Part shown: positions 43,234 through 53,406 of the stretch, piece after piece
How the letters are laid out: every line of letters starts with the position of its first letter
How positions within the stretch are numbered: position 1 is the stretch's first letter
NCBI RefSeq assembly: GCF_002211105.1
Contig: NZ_JPUA01000011.1
Location: forward strand, 33,392 to 87,190
Source: Halomonas campaniensis
GTDB taxonomy: Bacteria > Pseudomonadota > Gammaproteobacteria > Pseudomonadales > Halomonadaceae
Reading direction: 5' to 3'
DNA length: 53,799 nucleotides
Notes under the pieces: model-generated
Told to the model about the DNA's origin: nothing
The model's database searches: none
Seen by the model: only the letters and a program-made list of their open reading frames with translations
Made by a program: the position numbers and the translations under genes

Positions 43234-46200
43234 TCATCCCTTGACCGAACGGTGCAGCGGCGCGTAGAGCGCCTCGGTCAGCGTGGCGAAGCTGTGACTC
43301 AGAGCACGCTCGTTGAATAGTTTTTCGAAGCTGGGCCATTGGTGGGCAAGGTAGGCGCTTTGGGCGACTTCGCCGGTTTGAAAGCGGCCGCCTTCGTAGG
43401 CGGTTTCGGCGGCGGCGTAGGCATCGCTATCGGCCTCACTGTCAGGCGTGCCAAGTTTTGCCAGCCAGGCGAAAGCGGTCTGTGGAGCCAGCGGTAACGG
43501 GGTCTGCATGCCATCCCACCAGACGCTAAGTAGGGCATCTAGCTGGAAGCGGGCATTCTCGGCCTCTACAGGCTCCATGCGTACATGGCCTGCTTTGGAG
43601 AGTAGCTGGGTGGTCATCGGGCGCTCAATATTGCCCGCCAAGTGTGCGACCCAGGGGCGTAGCAGGTGCTGCCAGCGGTACTGACCACGGCCGCGCCCTT
43701 GGCTGACCAGGCTACTGCTGAGCAATAGCAAGCGGCAGCGGTTGCCTTCACTATCCTGGCGAAGCTCTCCCAGCCAATCTTCCAGCGTTACCCGCCCTTC
43801 AGCTCTTTCAGCTCTTTCAACAACAACATGCACCGCCTGGGGCGCTGCTACCACGTGGGGCCACTCTTGCAACGCTTCTTGGTAGGCGCCAAACAGGGCG
43901 TCCATGGGTTCTGCCAGCGCTTCGCGCATCCGCTCACCAAAGGCGCCCACTGCCAATACACCCTGGCCTTTGAAGCGCTCCAGTGCTGCATGCAGCGCTT
44001 CCACTCGCGGCTGGCCGTTATCCACGGCGTGGCGCTGGGCGGCGATTAACTGATCCTGTAACTGCCAGTTCTGAAGCCCGTCCAGGGTGAAGGGTTCTAC
44101 ATCCAGTTGGGTAAGCTCCTCCTGCTCAAAATAGACCCCCAGGCGGGTGTTGAAAAACGCCTTGGCGGGTTCGCGTAGAAAGCTGCCCAGCTGATTAAGG
44201 GTTAGCGTGCTCTGCTGCTCGCTGTCCGCCTTAAGCTCTTGTGATTGTGAGCCTTGGGTGCTTTCGCCACTGGGGGTGTGCAGGGCGTGCCACTCGTGGG
44301 CATACGTAAACAGCCGTGCCTGGGCGGGGGAGTTGCTGGATGGTTCGGTAAAGTAGCGGCGACTGAATGGCTGCAGCGGGTGCTCGGTCGTTAACGCTTC
44401 CAGCAGCGGCTCGCCGCTCTGTGTTCGCCAGCCCGCTGCCAAATGGTCGCGCAGTTGGCCGACCAACACCGAGGGTGGCATGGGGTTGTTGTCGATCTGG
44501 CTGCGACCCACCCAGCTAATATAAAGCTGCTGGCGGGCGGAGAGCAGCGCTTCCAGAAACAGGTAGCGGTCGTCTTCCCGCCGGGAGCGGTCGCCGGGGC
44601 GGTAGTCGCTGCCCATTAAGTCAAAATCCAGCGGCGGCTGGGAGCGCGGGTACTCGCCGTCGTTCATGCCGAGCAGGCACACGTGCTTGAAGGGAATGGC
44701 CCGCATCGGCATTAGCGTGGCGAAGTTGACCGCCCCGGCGAGAAAGCGCTGGGAGAGGCTATGCTCGTCGATTTGCCCTAGCCAGTGCTCGCGCACCATG
44801 GAGAGCGGCAGCGGGTCAAAAAGCTCGGCCTCTTCGGTGCTGTCCAACAGCTGCTGTAGTGCGGTTTCCAGCTTGGTGAGCATCACGCTCTCTTGGGCGT
44901 CGTCGGTTAGGAAGTAGGTTTCTAGCAGTTCGCGTAGCCGGGCCACCCAGGTGGCGGCATCGGTGGGCTTGCAGAAGGTCTCCCAGGTGCTTTCCAGTTT
45001 TTCCAGCAGATTTGCCAGCGGGCCTGCTAGCGATGCTTCCAGCCCGCCGATATCATCGAATGGCTCGATGCCTTGCCACGCATCGGCACTCCCCACCGTA
45101 TAACCCAGCAGCAGACGTCGTAGGCCAAACGCCCAGGTGTTCTGGGTAAGCCCTTCGGGTAGATCCAGCCGGGTGCGCTGCTCGGCATTGAGTCCCCAGC
45201 GGATGCCCGCGCCCTCGATCCAGCGGCTGAGCGTCGGTAGGTCGTGCTCGTCAATGCCAAAACGGGTGCGCAGCGCGGGGACTTCCAGTAGATCTAGTAG
45301 GTCGCTCACTGAAAGGCGAAGTTCTGGCAGGCGCAGTAGTTTTTCCAGCGCAATCATCATCGGCAGGCGGTGGCGGCTGGCCTGATCCGAAAGGGTGTAA
45401 GGGATGTAGCGCGGGTCGTCGGGTTTAGCGTTCACGTTGTAGCCGCCGAAGGCGGAGCGGTACTGGCTGAACACCGCTTCTATGTGCGGCGCGTAGCGGT
45501 CGATATCCGGCACCATGACGATGATATCCCGCGGGCGCAAATCCGGGTCGGCGCTGAAGGCCGCCAGTAGTTGATCGTGAAGGATCTCCACTTCCCGCTG
45601 TGGGCCGTGGGCAATATGAAACACGATGGAGTTGTCGCTGGCCGAGTCTAAGGCGGGCCAGTGGGTTTGGGTCTCTGCTACCGGGCGCAGCTCGCGGATA
45701 TCGTCTTGGAGCTGGCTGAGTAGGCAGCTGTGTTCGCCATCGCTAAAGGGCTCGAACATATCGATGCGCAGCGCCTGCTGCTCAAATAGCGTTTGGTAGT
45801 TGCCCGCGTCGTCGTGTTCGTCTAGCAGGCGCAGGTAGTCGCGCCCCTGTTTTCCCCAAGCGGCCAGCAGCGGTTGGGCGTGCAGGTGCAGGGCGTCGTC
45901 GGCATCCCCGGTGCCGAGTACGTCCAGGGCGTCGGGCATGCCTGCCTTGCGCCGCTGGCGGTAGCGGCTGGCGCGTAGCAGATCCTTGTGTTCGATAATA
46001 TCCGCCCAGTAGAACTGGCAGGGGTTGTGCACGCAGAGCACGATTTGGCAGCAGCGTGATAGTGCCGCCAGGGCTTCTAACGTCTGTTGCGGCAGCGATG
46101 AGATGCCGAAAATAATCAGTCGCCGGGGCAATCCGTTCGGGCACGCTTGGCCTTCAAGCTGAACGGCGGCTTCCAGGAAACGGCTGTGCACCTGGGCACG

Positions 46201-46863
46201 GCTGCTGTTAAGGCCCGCCTCGCCTAGATTGTTAGCCACATCGTCGCGCAGTGCGCGCCATAGTTCTGGCTGCCACAGCTGGTGGGCTTCCAGCGGGCGG
46301 GCTTCGCCATGGGCGGTGATCAGCACATCGTTACCTTTGGCCCAGGCGTCCAGCCAGTCGGCGCGATACACCTGATACTGATCGAACAGATCCGCCAGAC
46401 GCTCGGCCAGTTGGTAGTGCTTGCGCTGGTCGCGATCGACTTCTAAAAAGCGCGCCAGCGGCGCGAAGGCTTCCTGCTCGGCAAGACTGGGCAACAGGCG
46501 CAGAAGGCGCCATATCAACCGCGACTTATCGAAAGGCGAGGTTTCAGGAACGGCCTGGTTATCATGGGTCAGGTGCGTCAGCACCGTGCGGTAGGCCTGC
46601 CATAGAAAGCGCGCGGGCAGCGTGACGTTCAATGCCGCCGCTATGCCCGCACCGCCCTGGGCCGGGTCTTCCGCCAGCGCCAGCTTTAGCCACTGCCCAA
46701 TGCCGTTGCTCTGTACCAGAATGGTCTCGTTCTCCAGCGGCGAGAGCGGGTGTCGGCGCATCCACTCCACCGCCAAGCCGCGCAAATCTTCCAGGCGATT
46801 GGCATGCACCACCATAAAGCCCGGCGTTAGCGGCGTTTTTGAGAGCAACGGGTTTGCAGACAT
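43234..46863 (-). CDS. recC: exodeoxyribonuclease V subunit gamma (RecC)
   Basis: RecC holds the RecBCD complex together, splits the duplex and recognises Chi. The product from the ATG at 46863 is 1,209 residues, starting MSANPLLSKTPLTPGFMVVH, and contains FSDYHQR-like inactive helicase folds and the VMVPDIDRYAPHIEAVF segment of the family. AAGGA lies about 7 bases upstream of this ATG; an in-frame upstream extension to 46998 is not supported. It is separate from recB-recD, with pncB on the other strand between them. Confidence 0.95.
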   Translation of the reverse strand: MSANPLLSKTPLTPGFMVVHANRLEDLRGLAVEWMRRHPLSPLENETILVQSNGIGQWLKLALAEDPAQGGAGIAAALNVTLPARFLWQAYRTVLTHLTHDNQAVPETSPFDKSRLIWRLLRLLPSLAEQEAFAPLARFLEVDRDQRKHYQLAERLADLFDQYQVYRADWLDAWAKGNDVLITAHGEARPLEAHQLWQPELWRALRDDVANNLGEAGLNSSRAQVHSRFLEAAVQLEGQACPNGLPRRLIIFGISSLPQQTLEALAALSRCCQIVLCVHNPCQFYWADIIEHKDLLRASRYRQRRKAGMPDALDVLGTGDADDALHLHAQPLLAAWGKQGRDYLRLLDEHDDAGNYQTLFEQQALRIDMFEPFSDGEHSCLLSQLQDDIRELRPVAETQTHWPALDSASDNSIVFHIAHGPQREVEILHDQLLAAFSADPDLRPRDIIVMVPDIDRYAPHIEAVFSQYRSAFGGYNVNAKPDDPRYIPYTLSDQASRHRLPMMIALEKLLRLPELRLSVSDLLDLLEVPALRTRFGIDEHDLPTLSRWIEGAGIRWGLNAEQRTRLDLPEGLTQNTWAFGLRRLLLGYTVGSADAWQGIEPFDDIGGLEASLAGPLANLLEKLESTWETFCKPTDAATWVARLRELLETYFLTDDAQESVMLTKLETALQQLLDSTEEAELFDPLPLSMVREHWLGQIDEHSLSQRFLAGAVNFATLMPMRAIPFKHVCLLGMNDGEYPRSQPPLDFDLMGSDYRPGDRSRREDDRYLFLEALLSARQQLYISWVGRSQIDNNPMPPSVLVGQLRDHLAAGWRTQSGEPLLEALTTEHPLQPFSRRYFTEPSSNSPAQARLFTYAHEWHALHTPSGESTQGSQSQELKADSEQQSTLTLNQLGSFLREPAKAFFNTRLGVYFEQEELTQLDVEPFTLDGLQNWQLQDQLIAAQRHAVDNGQPRVEALHAALERFKGQGVLAVGAFGERMREALAEPMDALFGAYQEALQEWPHVVAAPQAVHVVVERAERAEGRVTLEDWLGELRQDSEGNRCRLLLLSSSLVSQGRGRGQYRWQHLLRPWVAHLAGNIERPMTTQLLSKAGHVRMEPVEAENARFQLDALLSVWWDGMQTPLPLAPQTAFAWLAKLGTPDSEADSDAYAAAETAYEGGRFQTGEVAQSAYLAHQWPSFEKLFNERALSHSFATLTEALYAPLHRSVKG

Positions 46864-47046
46864 GCACGATTCCTTAATGGATGGTGCCTTCATGTATGGT
46901 GCGGGGTGGCTAAGATTTGTTGATGTGTCAGCTTGGCGCCATGTTGGCGTGCCAAGGAGCTTCAGGCAAGAGGCGGGGTGGCGCCTTAAAGCATCCATGG
47001 AGTGTAAGAATTCGCGATAAGCGTCCTAGCGGCACTCTTCTGACTG

Positions 47047-47340
47047 CTATAGCGGTTTAATAGATAGGCGCAACCCTAAGGAGTTAGCGACCTTGCTGAT
47101 GGTCGAAAATGCAGGATTGCCTTCCCCCGAAAGAGCTTTATAGAGCCCTTCCCGGCTCATTCCAACGTCTTTGGCGAGTTGGCTCATGTTGCGGGCACGG
47201 GCGATATCACCAAGTGCGGCGGCAAGAAGAGCAGGATCATTTTCTTCCATTACTGCATCAAGGTAGGCCGCAATATCTTCCTCAGTTTGAAGATAATCAG
47301 CAGTATCGTAGTGACTGAAAGTGACATTAGGAACGGTCAT
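47047..47340 (-). CDS. HigA-type antitoxin, internal start
   Basis: The ATG at 47340 has AAGGAG 7 bases upstream, much stronger than any signal at the toxin start. The 97-residue product is a complete HigA-like antidote with a C-terminal HTH (LAKDVGMSREGLYKALSGEG). It can be made alone even if the upstream reading frame is fused. Antitoxins of this type bind the toxin and repress their own operon. Confidence 0.8.
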   Translation of the reverse strand: MTVPNVTFSHYDTADYLQTEEDIAAYLDAVMEENDPALLAAALGDIARARNMSQLAKDVGMSREGLYKALSGEGNPAFSTISKVANSLGLRLSIKPL

Positions 47341-47640
47341 GGGGTTACTCCTTCCAAGCGCGGCAATGGCTTTGGCTAGTTCGATATCGTGGGATTGGGT
47401 GGCTTTATCACCACCGCACAGCAGAACCACGATTACTGGCCCCTTGGTATTATAATAGATGCGGTAGCCTGGCCCATAAGGAATTCGCAGTTCAGAAACG
47501 CCTTTACCGACCGGCTTCACATCTCCAGGGTTGCCCAGACTCAAACGTCGGATGCGGGCTTCAACCTTGGCGCGGGCACGAACATCGCGAAGCTCGCGTA
47601 GCCATCTATCGAAGACATCAGTTTTAATCAACTCGATCAT
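47047..47640 (-). CDS. HigB-type toxin fused in frame to HigA-type antitoxin
   Basis: The 197-residue ORF starts as a RelE/HigB-like toxin (MIELIKTDVFDRWLRELRDV, ELRIPYGPGYRIYY, VVLLCGGDKATQSHDIELAK; about residues 1-95) and continues without a stop into a HigA-type antidote (residues 101-197, with an HTH: MSQLAKDVGMSREGLYKALS). Normally these are two genes, toxin first. At the join, CTTGGAAGGAGTAACCCCATG holds a TAA that is out of frame by one base; CTTTGG instead of CTTGG would end the toxin as WKE. This is probably a one-base deletion or sequence error. The promoter predicts a leaderless start at the toxin ATG. Confidence 0.8.
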   Translation of the reverse strand: MIELIKTDVFDRWLRELRDVRARAKVEARIRRLSLGNPGDVKPVGKGVSELRIPYGPGYRIYYNTKGPVIVVLLCGGDKATQSHDIELAKAIAALGRSNPMTVPNVTFSHYDTADYLQTEEDIAAYLDAVMEENDPALLAAALGDIARARNMSQLAKDVGMSREGLYKALSGEGNPAFSTISKVANSLGLRLSIKPL

Positions 47641-47647
47641 GGTGATA

Positions 47648-47676
47648 ACTATAGTTGGCAACTCTGCGGGTGTCAA
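47648..47676 (-). promoter_or_regulatory. sigma-70 promoter of the toxin-antitoxin locus
   Basis: On the minus strand TTGACA (47671-47676), a 17-base spacer and TATAGT (47648-47653) form a near-consensus promoter. Its expected start point coincides with the toxin ATG at 47640, predicting a leaderless toxin. Confidence 0.7.
47653..47663. promoter_or_regulatory. inverted repeat overlapping the toxin-antitoxin promoter
   Basis: AGTTG-G-CAACT overlaps the -10 edge and spacer of the promoter. A place for antitoxin autorepression; binding is inferred. Confidence 0.45.
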
Positions 47677-47754
47677 CTTTGGTTAACGCCTAATCAAAAG
47701 CAAAGAAACGATGGGGGAGCGCTATGGTGTCAGGAGTTAATCATCTTGCGGGAT

Positions 47755-47768
47755 GCGATATATATCGC
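47755..47768. promoter_or_regulatory. 14-bp perfect palindrome upstream of ilvD
   Basis: GCGATATATATCGC lies 44 bases before the ilvD ATG. It may be an operator or a promoter-associated site; no regulator is evident. Confidence 0.3.
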
Positions 47769-47811
47769 CAAGCTATGCGGATACTGTGAGCAATACTGAG
47801 AGAAAATTCCA

Positions 47812-49494
<1,683 letters not shown>

Positions 49495-49547
49495 TCCGCG
49501 TTGCCGCTATGAACGCATCGTCATGAGCATGCTGTCATAAAGAATTA

Positions 49548-49584
49548 AAGCGCAAGGCTTATTATAAGAGCCTTGCGCTTTTTT
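49548..49584 (+). terminator. intrinsic terminator of ilvD
   Basis: AAGCGCAAGGCT (49548-49559) and AGCCTTGCGCTT (49569-49580) form a perfect 12-bp stem with a 9-base loop, followed by TTTT. Confidence 0.92.
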
Positions 49585-49606
49585 AATGGGATAACAGGTG
49601 GCCAAC

Positions 49607-50800
49607 ATGATGGAGCAAACGCAGGCACGCGGGCGCATAGGTGAGGTGTTTTGGGTATTTTTAGCGCTCGGATTAACGTCCTTTGGCGGCCCGGTAGCGC
49701 ACCTTGGTTATTTTCGCACGGCCTTTGTCGAGCGGCGCCAGTGGTTAACTGAAAGCGCCTACACTGATCTGGTGGCGCTGTGTCAGTTCTTGCCGGGGCC
49801 AGCCAGCAGCCAGGTGGGCTTTGCACTTGGCCTATTGCGTGCGGGGCCTTGGGGGGCTGCCATGGCGTGGCTGGCGTTTACGCTGCCCTCAGCGATCATC
49901 CTGATGCTGTTTGCATTTGGTGCGGCGGTGCTGGATGGCCCTATTGCCAGTGGTATTATTCACGGCTTAAAAGTCGTGGCAGTAGCGATTGTGGCCCATG
50001 CCGTGTGGGGCATGGCGCGTAATCTCTGCCCGGATAAAACCCGCACGGGCATTGCGCTTGCGGCGGTATTTACGGTGGTGTTGGTAAGCGGCCCGCTGGG
50101 CCAGGTCGCAGCGATTGTGTTGGGCGGCTTGGTCGGACTAGCGCTGTGTCGCAATAGTGCTGCTGCCACAGCAAGTGAATCGCTGCATTTTCCAGTATCG
50201 CGCAAGGCAGGCATGGTGGCGCTGGGGCTATTTTCTGGACTGTTGATTCTGCTGCCGCTACTGGCGGGAACGGCAGCTTGGCTAGATATCGCCGATGCAT
50301 TTTACCGGTCTGGTGCATTAGTGTTTGGCGGTGGGCATGTGGTGCTGCCGCTGTTGGAAGCGGAAGTGGTGCAGTCGGGCTGGGTGACGCCGGATGAGTT
50401 TTTAGCCGGTTACGGGGCTGCCCAGGCGGTACCGGGGCCGCTGTTTACGTTTGCGGCATACTTAGGTGCGCTGCTGCCTGGTATCAATGGTTTAGTCGGC
50501 GCCTTGCTAGCGCTATTGGCCATCTTCATTCCTGGCTTTTTGTTGTTGGTGGGCGTGCTGCCTTTCTGGAATCAATTTCGTCAGTGGGATAGTGCCCAGG
50601 CACTGATGCGCGGTGCCAATGCAGCGGTGGTCGGTATTTTAGGCGCAGCGCTTTATCAGCCGGTGTGGACGAGCGCAATCATTGGTGCAGAGGAGTTTGC
50701 GCTGGCGCTCACCGGTTTCTTGCTCTTAACCGTATGGAAGCTGCCCGCTTTGGTAGTGGTGGCTGTTGTAGCCTTTGGGGGAATTGCGATTGCGCCGTGA
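49607..50800 (+). CDS. chrA: chromate transporter ChrA
   Basis: The 397-residue protein has two tandem CHR domains of about 190 residues, each with about five membrane helices. The first shows FGGPVAHLGYF and PGPASSQ; the second shows FGGGHVVLPLL and VPGPLFTFAAY. This is the long-chain ChrA type that exports chromate or sulfate-like anions. The ATG at 49607 has AGGTGG upstream; an in-frame GTG at 49598 is possible. No chrB regulator is adjacent. Confidence 0.92.
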   Translation: MMEQTQARGRIGEVFWVFLALGLTSFGGPVAHLGYFRTAFVERRQWLTESAYTDLVALCQFLPGPASSQVGFALGLLRAGPWGAAMAWLAFTLPSAIILMLFAFGAAVLDGPIASGIIHGLKVVAVAIVAHAVWGMARNLCPDKTRTGIALAAVFTVVLVSGPLGQVAAIVLGGLVGLALCRNSAAATASESLHFPVSRKAGMVALGLFSGLLILLPLLAGTAAWLDIADAFYRSGALVFGGGHVVLPLLEAEVVQSGWVTPDEFLAGYGAAQAVPGPLFTFAAYLGALLPGINGLVGALLALLAIFIPGFLLLVGVLPFWNQFRQWDSAQALMRGANAAVVGILGAALYQPVWTSAIIGAEEFALALTGFLLLTVWKLPALVVVAVVAFGGIAIAP

Positions 50801-50905
50801 GCAATGACACATAAACAGCTATCACGAACGAAGTGAAGTAAGCTCGGAGTAGGGCTTGAGAAAACACTTGAGATAGGGCTTGAGCGAGAAGGAAAAAGTT
50901 TCTTG

Positions 50906-50929
50906 GCAGACCGCCGGGAGGCGGCCTGC
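50906..50929 (-). terminator. weak terminator-like hairpin downstream of the XRE gene
   Basis: GCAG-A-CCGCC and GGCGG-C-CTGC pair (9 bp, one mismatch, 4-base loop). On the minus strand a CTTTTTCC follows about 9 bases later, so it could end the XRE transcript. Nearby, GGGCTTGAG occurs twice (from about 50854 and 50877). Confidence 0.35.
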
Positions 50930-50968
50930 GTGGAGTGGAGAAGTGGGAACAGCAGAAAAAAGTGTCTG

Positions 50969-51241
50969 CTATGGCGCCTCCAGCTCTAGGGTGCGACGCA
51001 GGGCGTGAAGTTCATCCACTCCCAGGTGCTCAAGCCTTCCGGCGAGCAGGTCGCTGATTTTCTGAACGGGAAGCCCTGCCCGGCGGGCAATTTCTCGGCT
51101 TCCTAGGTCTGATACGGCGATCAGACGCGTGATAATACGCATTAATCGCGTACGTTTTTCAAGTTCCCTGACGTCGAGGTCAGGGCTGCTTCGCGGAGGA
51201 TCAAGCTGTTCCGCAGTGGCAGTTGCGCGTGCCGTGCTCAT
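50969..51241 (-). CDS. small XRE-type helix-turn-helix protein
   Basis: The 90-residue protein has a C-terminal HTH (SREIARRAGLPVQKISDLLA, then GRLEHLGVDELHALR) similar to XRE-family antitoxin-like proteins. The first 30 residues are polar and probably disordered. GGAG lies 5 bases before the ATG. No toxin partner is adjacent, so it may be an orphan regulator. Confidence 0.78.
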   Translation of the reverse strand: MSTARATATAEQLDPPRSSPDLDVRELEKRTRLMRIITRLIAVSDLGSREIARRAGLPVQKISDLLAGRLEHLGVDELHALRRTLELEAP

Positions 51242-51460
51242 GTGGCTCCATCAGTCTGAAATGACAATCACACAATGCCGCCAACCGGTGCGTATTTCAA
51301 TGCCTATTTTGATGAAAATTTCACGACCTCGACAAAGCCCGCAAACGCCGTGGCTCTGGTAGACTATCCGCCTTCCAATTTTGATGTGTGCCTGATGCAG
51401 CGCACGCTGTTTTTTAATTTAGTTTCGCTTTTTTTAGGCCGTTGGGCCGAGGAGTTTTGC

Positions 51461-51976
51461 ATGTCGTCGAACAGCGCACCCAAGGTGGGCGTGATCATGG
51501 GATCCAAGTCTGATTGGCCGGTTATGGAGCATGCTGTCTCCATGCTGGAGCGTTTGGGCGTGGCTTATGAAACCCGTGTGGTCTCGGCGCACCGCACGCC
51601 TGACCTGCTGTTCGATTATGCCAAGAGTGCTGCCGAGCGTGGCTTGCAGGTTATCGTGGCAGGAGCAGGCGGCGCTGCCCACTTGCCAGGTATGGTGGCC
51701 TCGCAAACGCCGCTACCCGTGTTGGGTGTGCCGGTGGAGTCGAAAGCCCTTAAAGGCTTGGATTCACTGCTCTCCATTGCCCAGATGCCCGGCGGCATCG
51801 CGGTGGGCACCCTGGCGATTGGCAAAGCGGGCGCAACCAACGCAGGTTTGTTAGCAGCGCAGATTGTTGGCCTGCAAGATGCAACCGTACGCAGCGCGGT
51901 TGAAGCGTTTCGTGCTGAGCAGACACAGAAAGTCCTTGATAACCCTGATCCGCGCCCAGAGCCGGAAGCAGAATAA
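51461..51976 (+). CDS. purE: N5-carboxyaminoimidazole ribonucleotide mutase
   Basis: PurE converts N5-CAIR to CAIR in purine synthesis. The 171-residue product has the GSKSDWPVM and SAHRTPD motifs and the [11 protein letters not shown] loop of class I PurE. The ATG at 51461 has GAGGAG 7 bases upstream; an in-frame upstream extension to 51275 has no homologous content. It lies 11 bases before purK. Confidence 0.96.
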   Translation: MSSNSAPKVGVIMGSKSDWPVMEHAVSMLERLGVAYETRVVSAHRTPDLLFDYAKSAAERGLQVIVAGAGGAAHLPGMVASQTPLPVLGVPVESKALKGLDSLLSIAQMPGGIAVGTLAIGKAGATNAGLLAAQIVGLQDATVRSAVEAFRAEQTQKVLDNPDPRPEPEAE

Positions 51977-51987
51977 GGAGCCTGGCT

Positions 51988-53127
51988 ATGAACTCTGGTA
52001 TTGCAAAAAACATTGGCGTACTGGGTGCAGGTCAATTAGGTCGCATGTTGGCACTAGCGGGTTATCCGCTGGGTAATCGGTTCACTTTTTTAGATACTAC
52101 GGGTAATCCCAGTGCTGGGATTGGTGATGTGATTGTCGATCCTGACAACCAGCACTTGGCTGAGTTTTTGGCCAAGGTGGACGTGGTGACCTACGAGTTC
52201 GAACACCTGCCCGTTCAACTGGTGCGCGAGATTGAACAGCACAAACCGGTCTATCCCAGCAGCCGCGCCATTGAAGTGTGCCAGAACCGGGTCGAGGAGA
52301 AGACGCTGTTTGATCGTTTAGGCATCCCCACGCCCGCTTACCGGGTGGTCGAGAGCGCCGAGCAGCTCGAAGCGGCCGCCCGTGAATTGGGTTGCCCGGT
52401 AGTGGCTAAATCGGTCACTGAAGGCTACGACGGTAAAGGCCAGGCAGTCTTGAAGCAGCCCGAGCAGGCTGGCGACGCGTGGAGTGCTATTGGCCACTCT
52501 CAGTTAGTTGTTGAAGCATTTGTCGATTTCGTGCGGGAAGTCTCGATGATTGCCGTGCGCGGTCGCGATGGTGAGGTGGTGTTCTATCCCATGGCCGAAA
52601 ACCAGCATGTGGGTGGCATCCTGCGCTACTCCGTGGCGCCGCTACCGGATCTGGATGCTAGCGTGCAGCAAACCGCTGATGGCTATATTCGTGCGCTGTT
52701 GGATGAGCTTGATTACGTGGGCGTGCTAGCGCTAGAGCTGTTTCAAACCCGCGATGGTAGCCTGCTCGCTAACGAAATGGCACCCCGCGTGCATAACTCC
52801 GGCCACTGGACGATGGATGGCGCAGTGACCAGCCAGTTTGAAAACCATCTGCGCGCGATACAGGGCTTGCCCTTAGGCGATACCCAGGCGATTGCGCCCA
52901 CCTGCATGATTAATGTGGTTGGTCGTGAAGGCGACAACGCCGCGATTCTGGCGCTTGCTAATACCCACCTGCATCGCTATGACAAAGCTGAGCGCGCCGG
53001 CCGCAAGCTCGCCCACGTCAATATCCTCGCGCCCAACCATGCCGAACTGCTGGAAAAAGTGAACGCCTGCAGTGCCTTACTACCGGAGGCGCCGCCTCCA
53101 GCCTTAAGCTTTTCCATTAAGCAGTAA
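51988..53127 (+). CDS. purK: N5-carboxyaminoimidazole ribonucleotide synthase
   Basis: PurK, an ATP-grasp enzyme, carboxylates AIR with bicarbonate to give N5-CAIR, the PurE substrate. The 379-residue protein has the N-terminal IGVLGAGQLGRMLALAGYPL, the ATP-grasp core (VAKSVTEGYDGKGQAV) and NEMAPRVHNSGHWT. AAGGAG lies about 9 bases before the ATG. It forms an operon with purE. Confidence 0.97.
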   Translation: MNSGIAKNIGVLGAGQLGRMLALAGYPLGNRFTFLDTTGNPSAGIGDVIVDPDNQHLAEFLAKVDVVTYEFEHLPVQLVREIEQHKPVYPSSRAIEVCQNRVEEKTLFDRLGIPTPAYRVVESAEQLEAAARELGCPVVAKSVTEGYDGKGQAVLKQPEQAGDAWSAIGHSQLVVEAFVDFVREVSMIAVRGRDGEVVFYPMAENQHVGGILRYSVAPLPDLDASVQQTADGYIRALLDELDYVGVLALELFQTRDGSLLANEMAPRVHNSGHWTMDGAVTSQFENHLRAIQGLPLGDTQAIAPTCMINVVGREGDNAAILALANTHLHRYDKAERAGRKLAHVNILAPNHAELLEKVNACSALLPEAPPPALSFSIKQ

Positions 53128-53406
53128 TTTCTAAAACTGTCCGTTTAAGCTGCACCCAGCTATTGGAGTAACTTCCAAGAGCTGAGGTGCATTTAATTTT
53201 AGATAGGTAGTGAAATTAGCGTTTTTTGAAGTTCATGAAATTTAACAATTTTTGAAGTGCTAAGTATTAGCCTTTTCTTTATTCTGACCTCATCAGGTTA
53301 TCCGAGCCTCTTCTTTTGCACCTAACCTAGCTCGACGCTTTTATATGAATTACTTGTTTTTTCTAAGTTTTTCGACATGTTGCAAAAAACAAATGGAAGG
53401 TTGTAA

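Noticed and set aside
51340..51360. PurR box upstream of purE
   Set aside because: Only the half-site GCAAACG is present; the inverted second half is missing.
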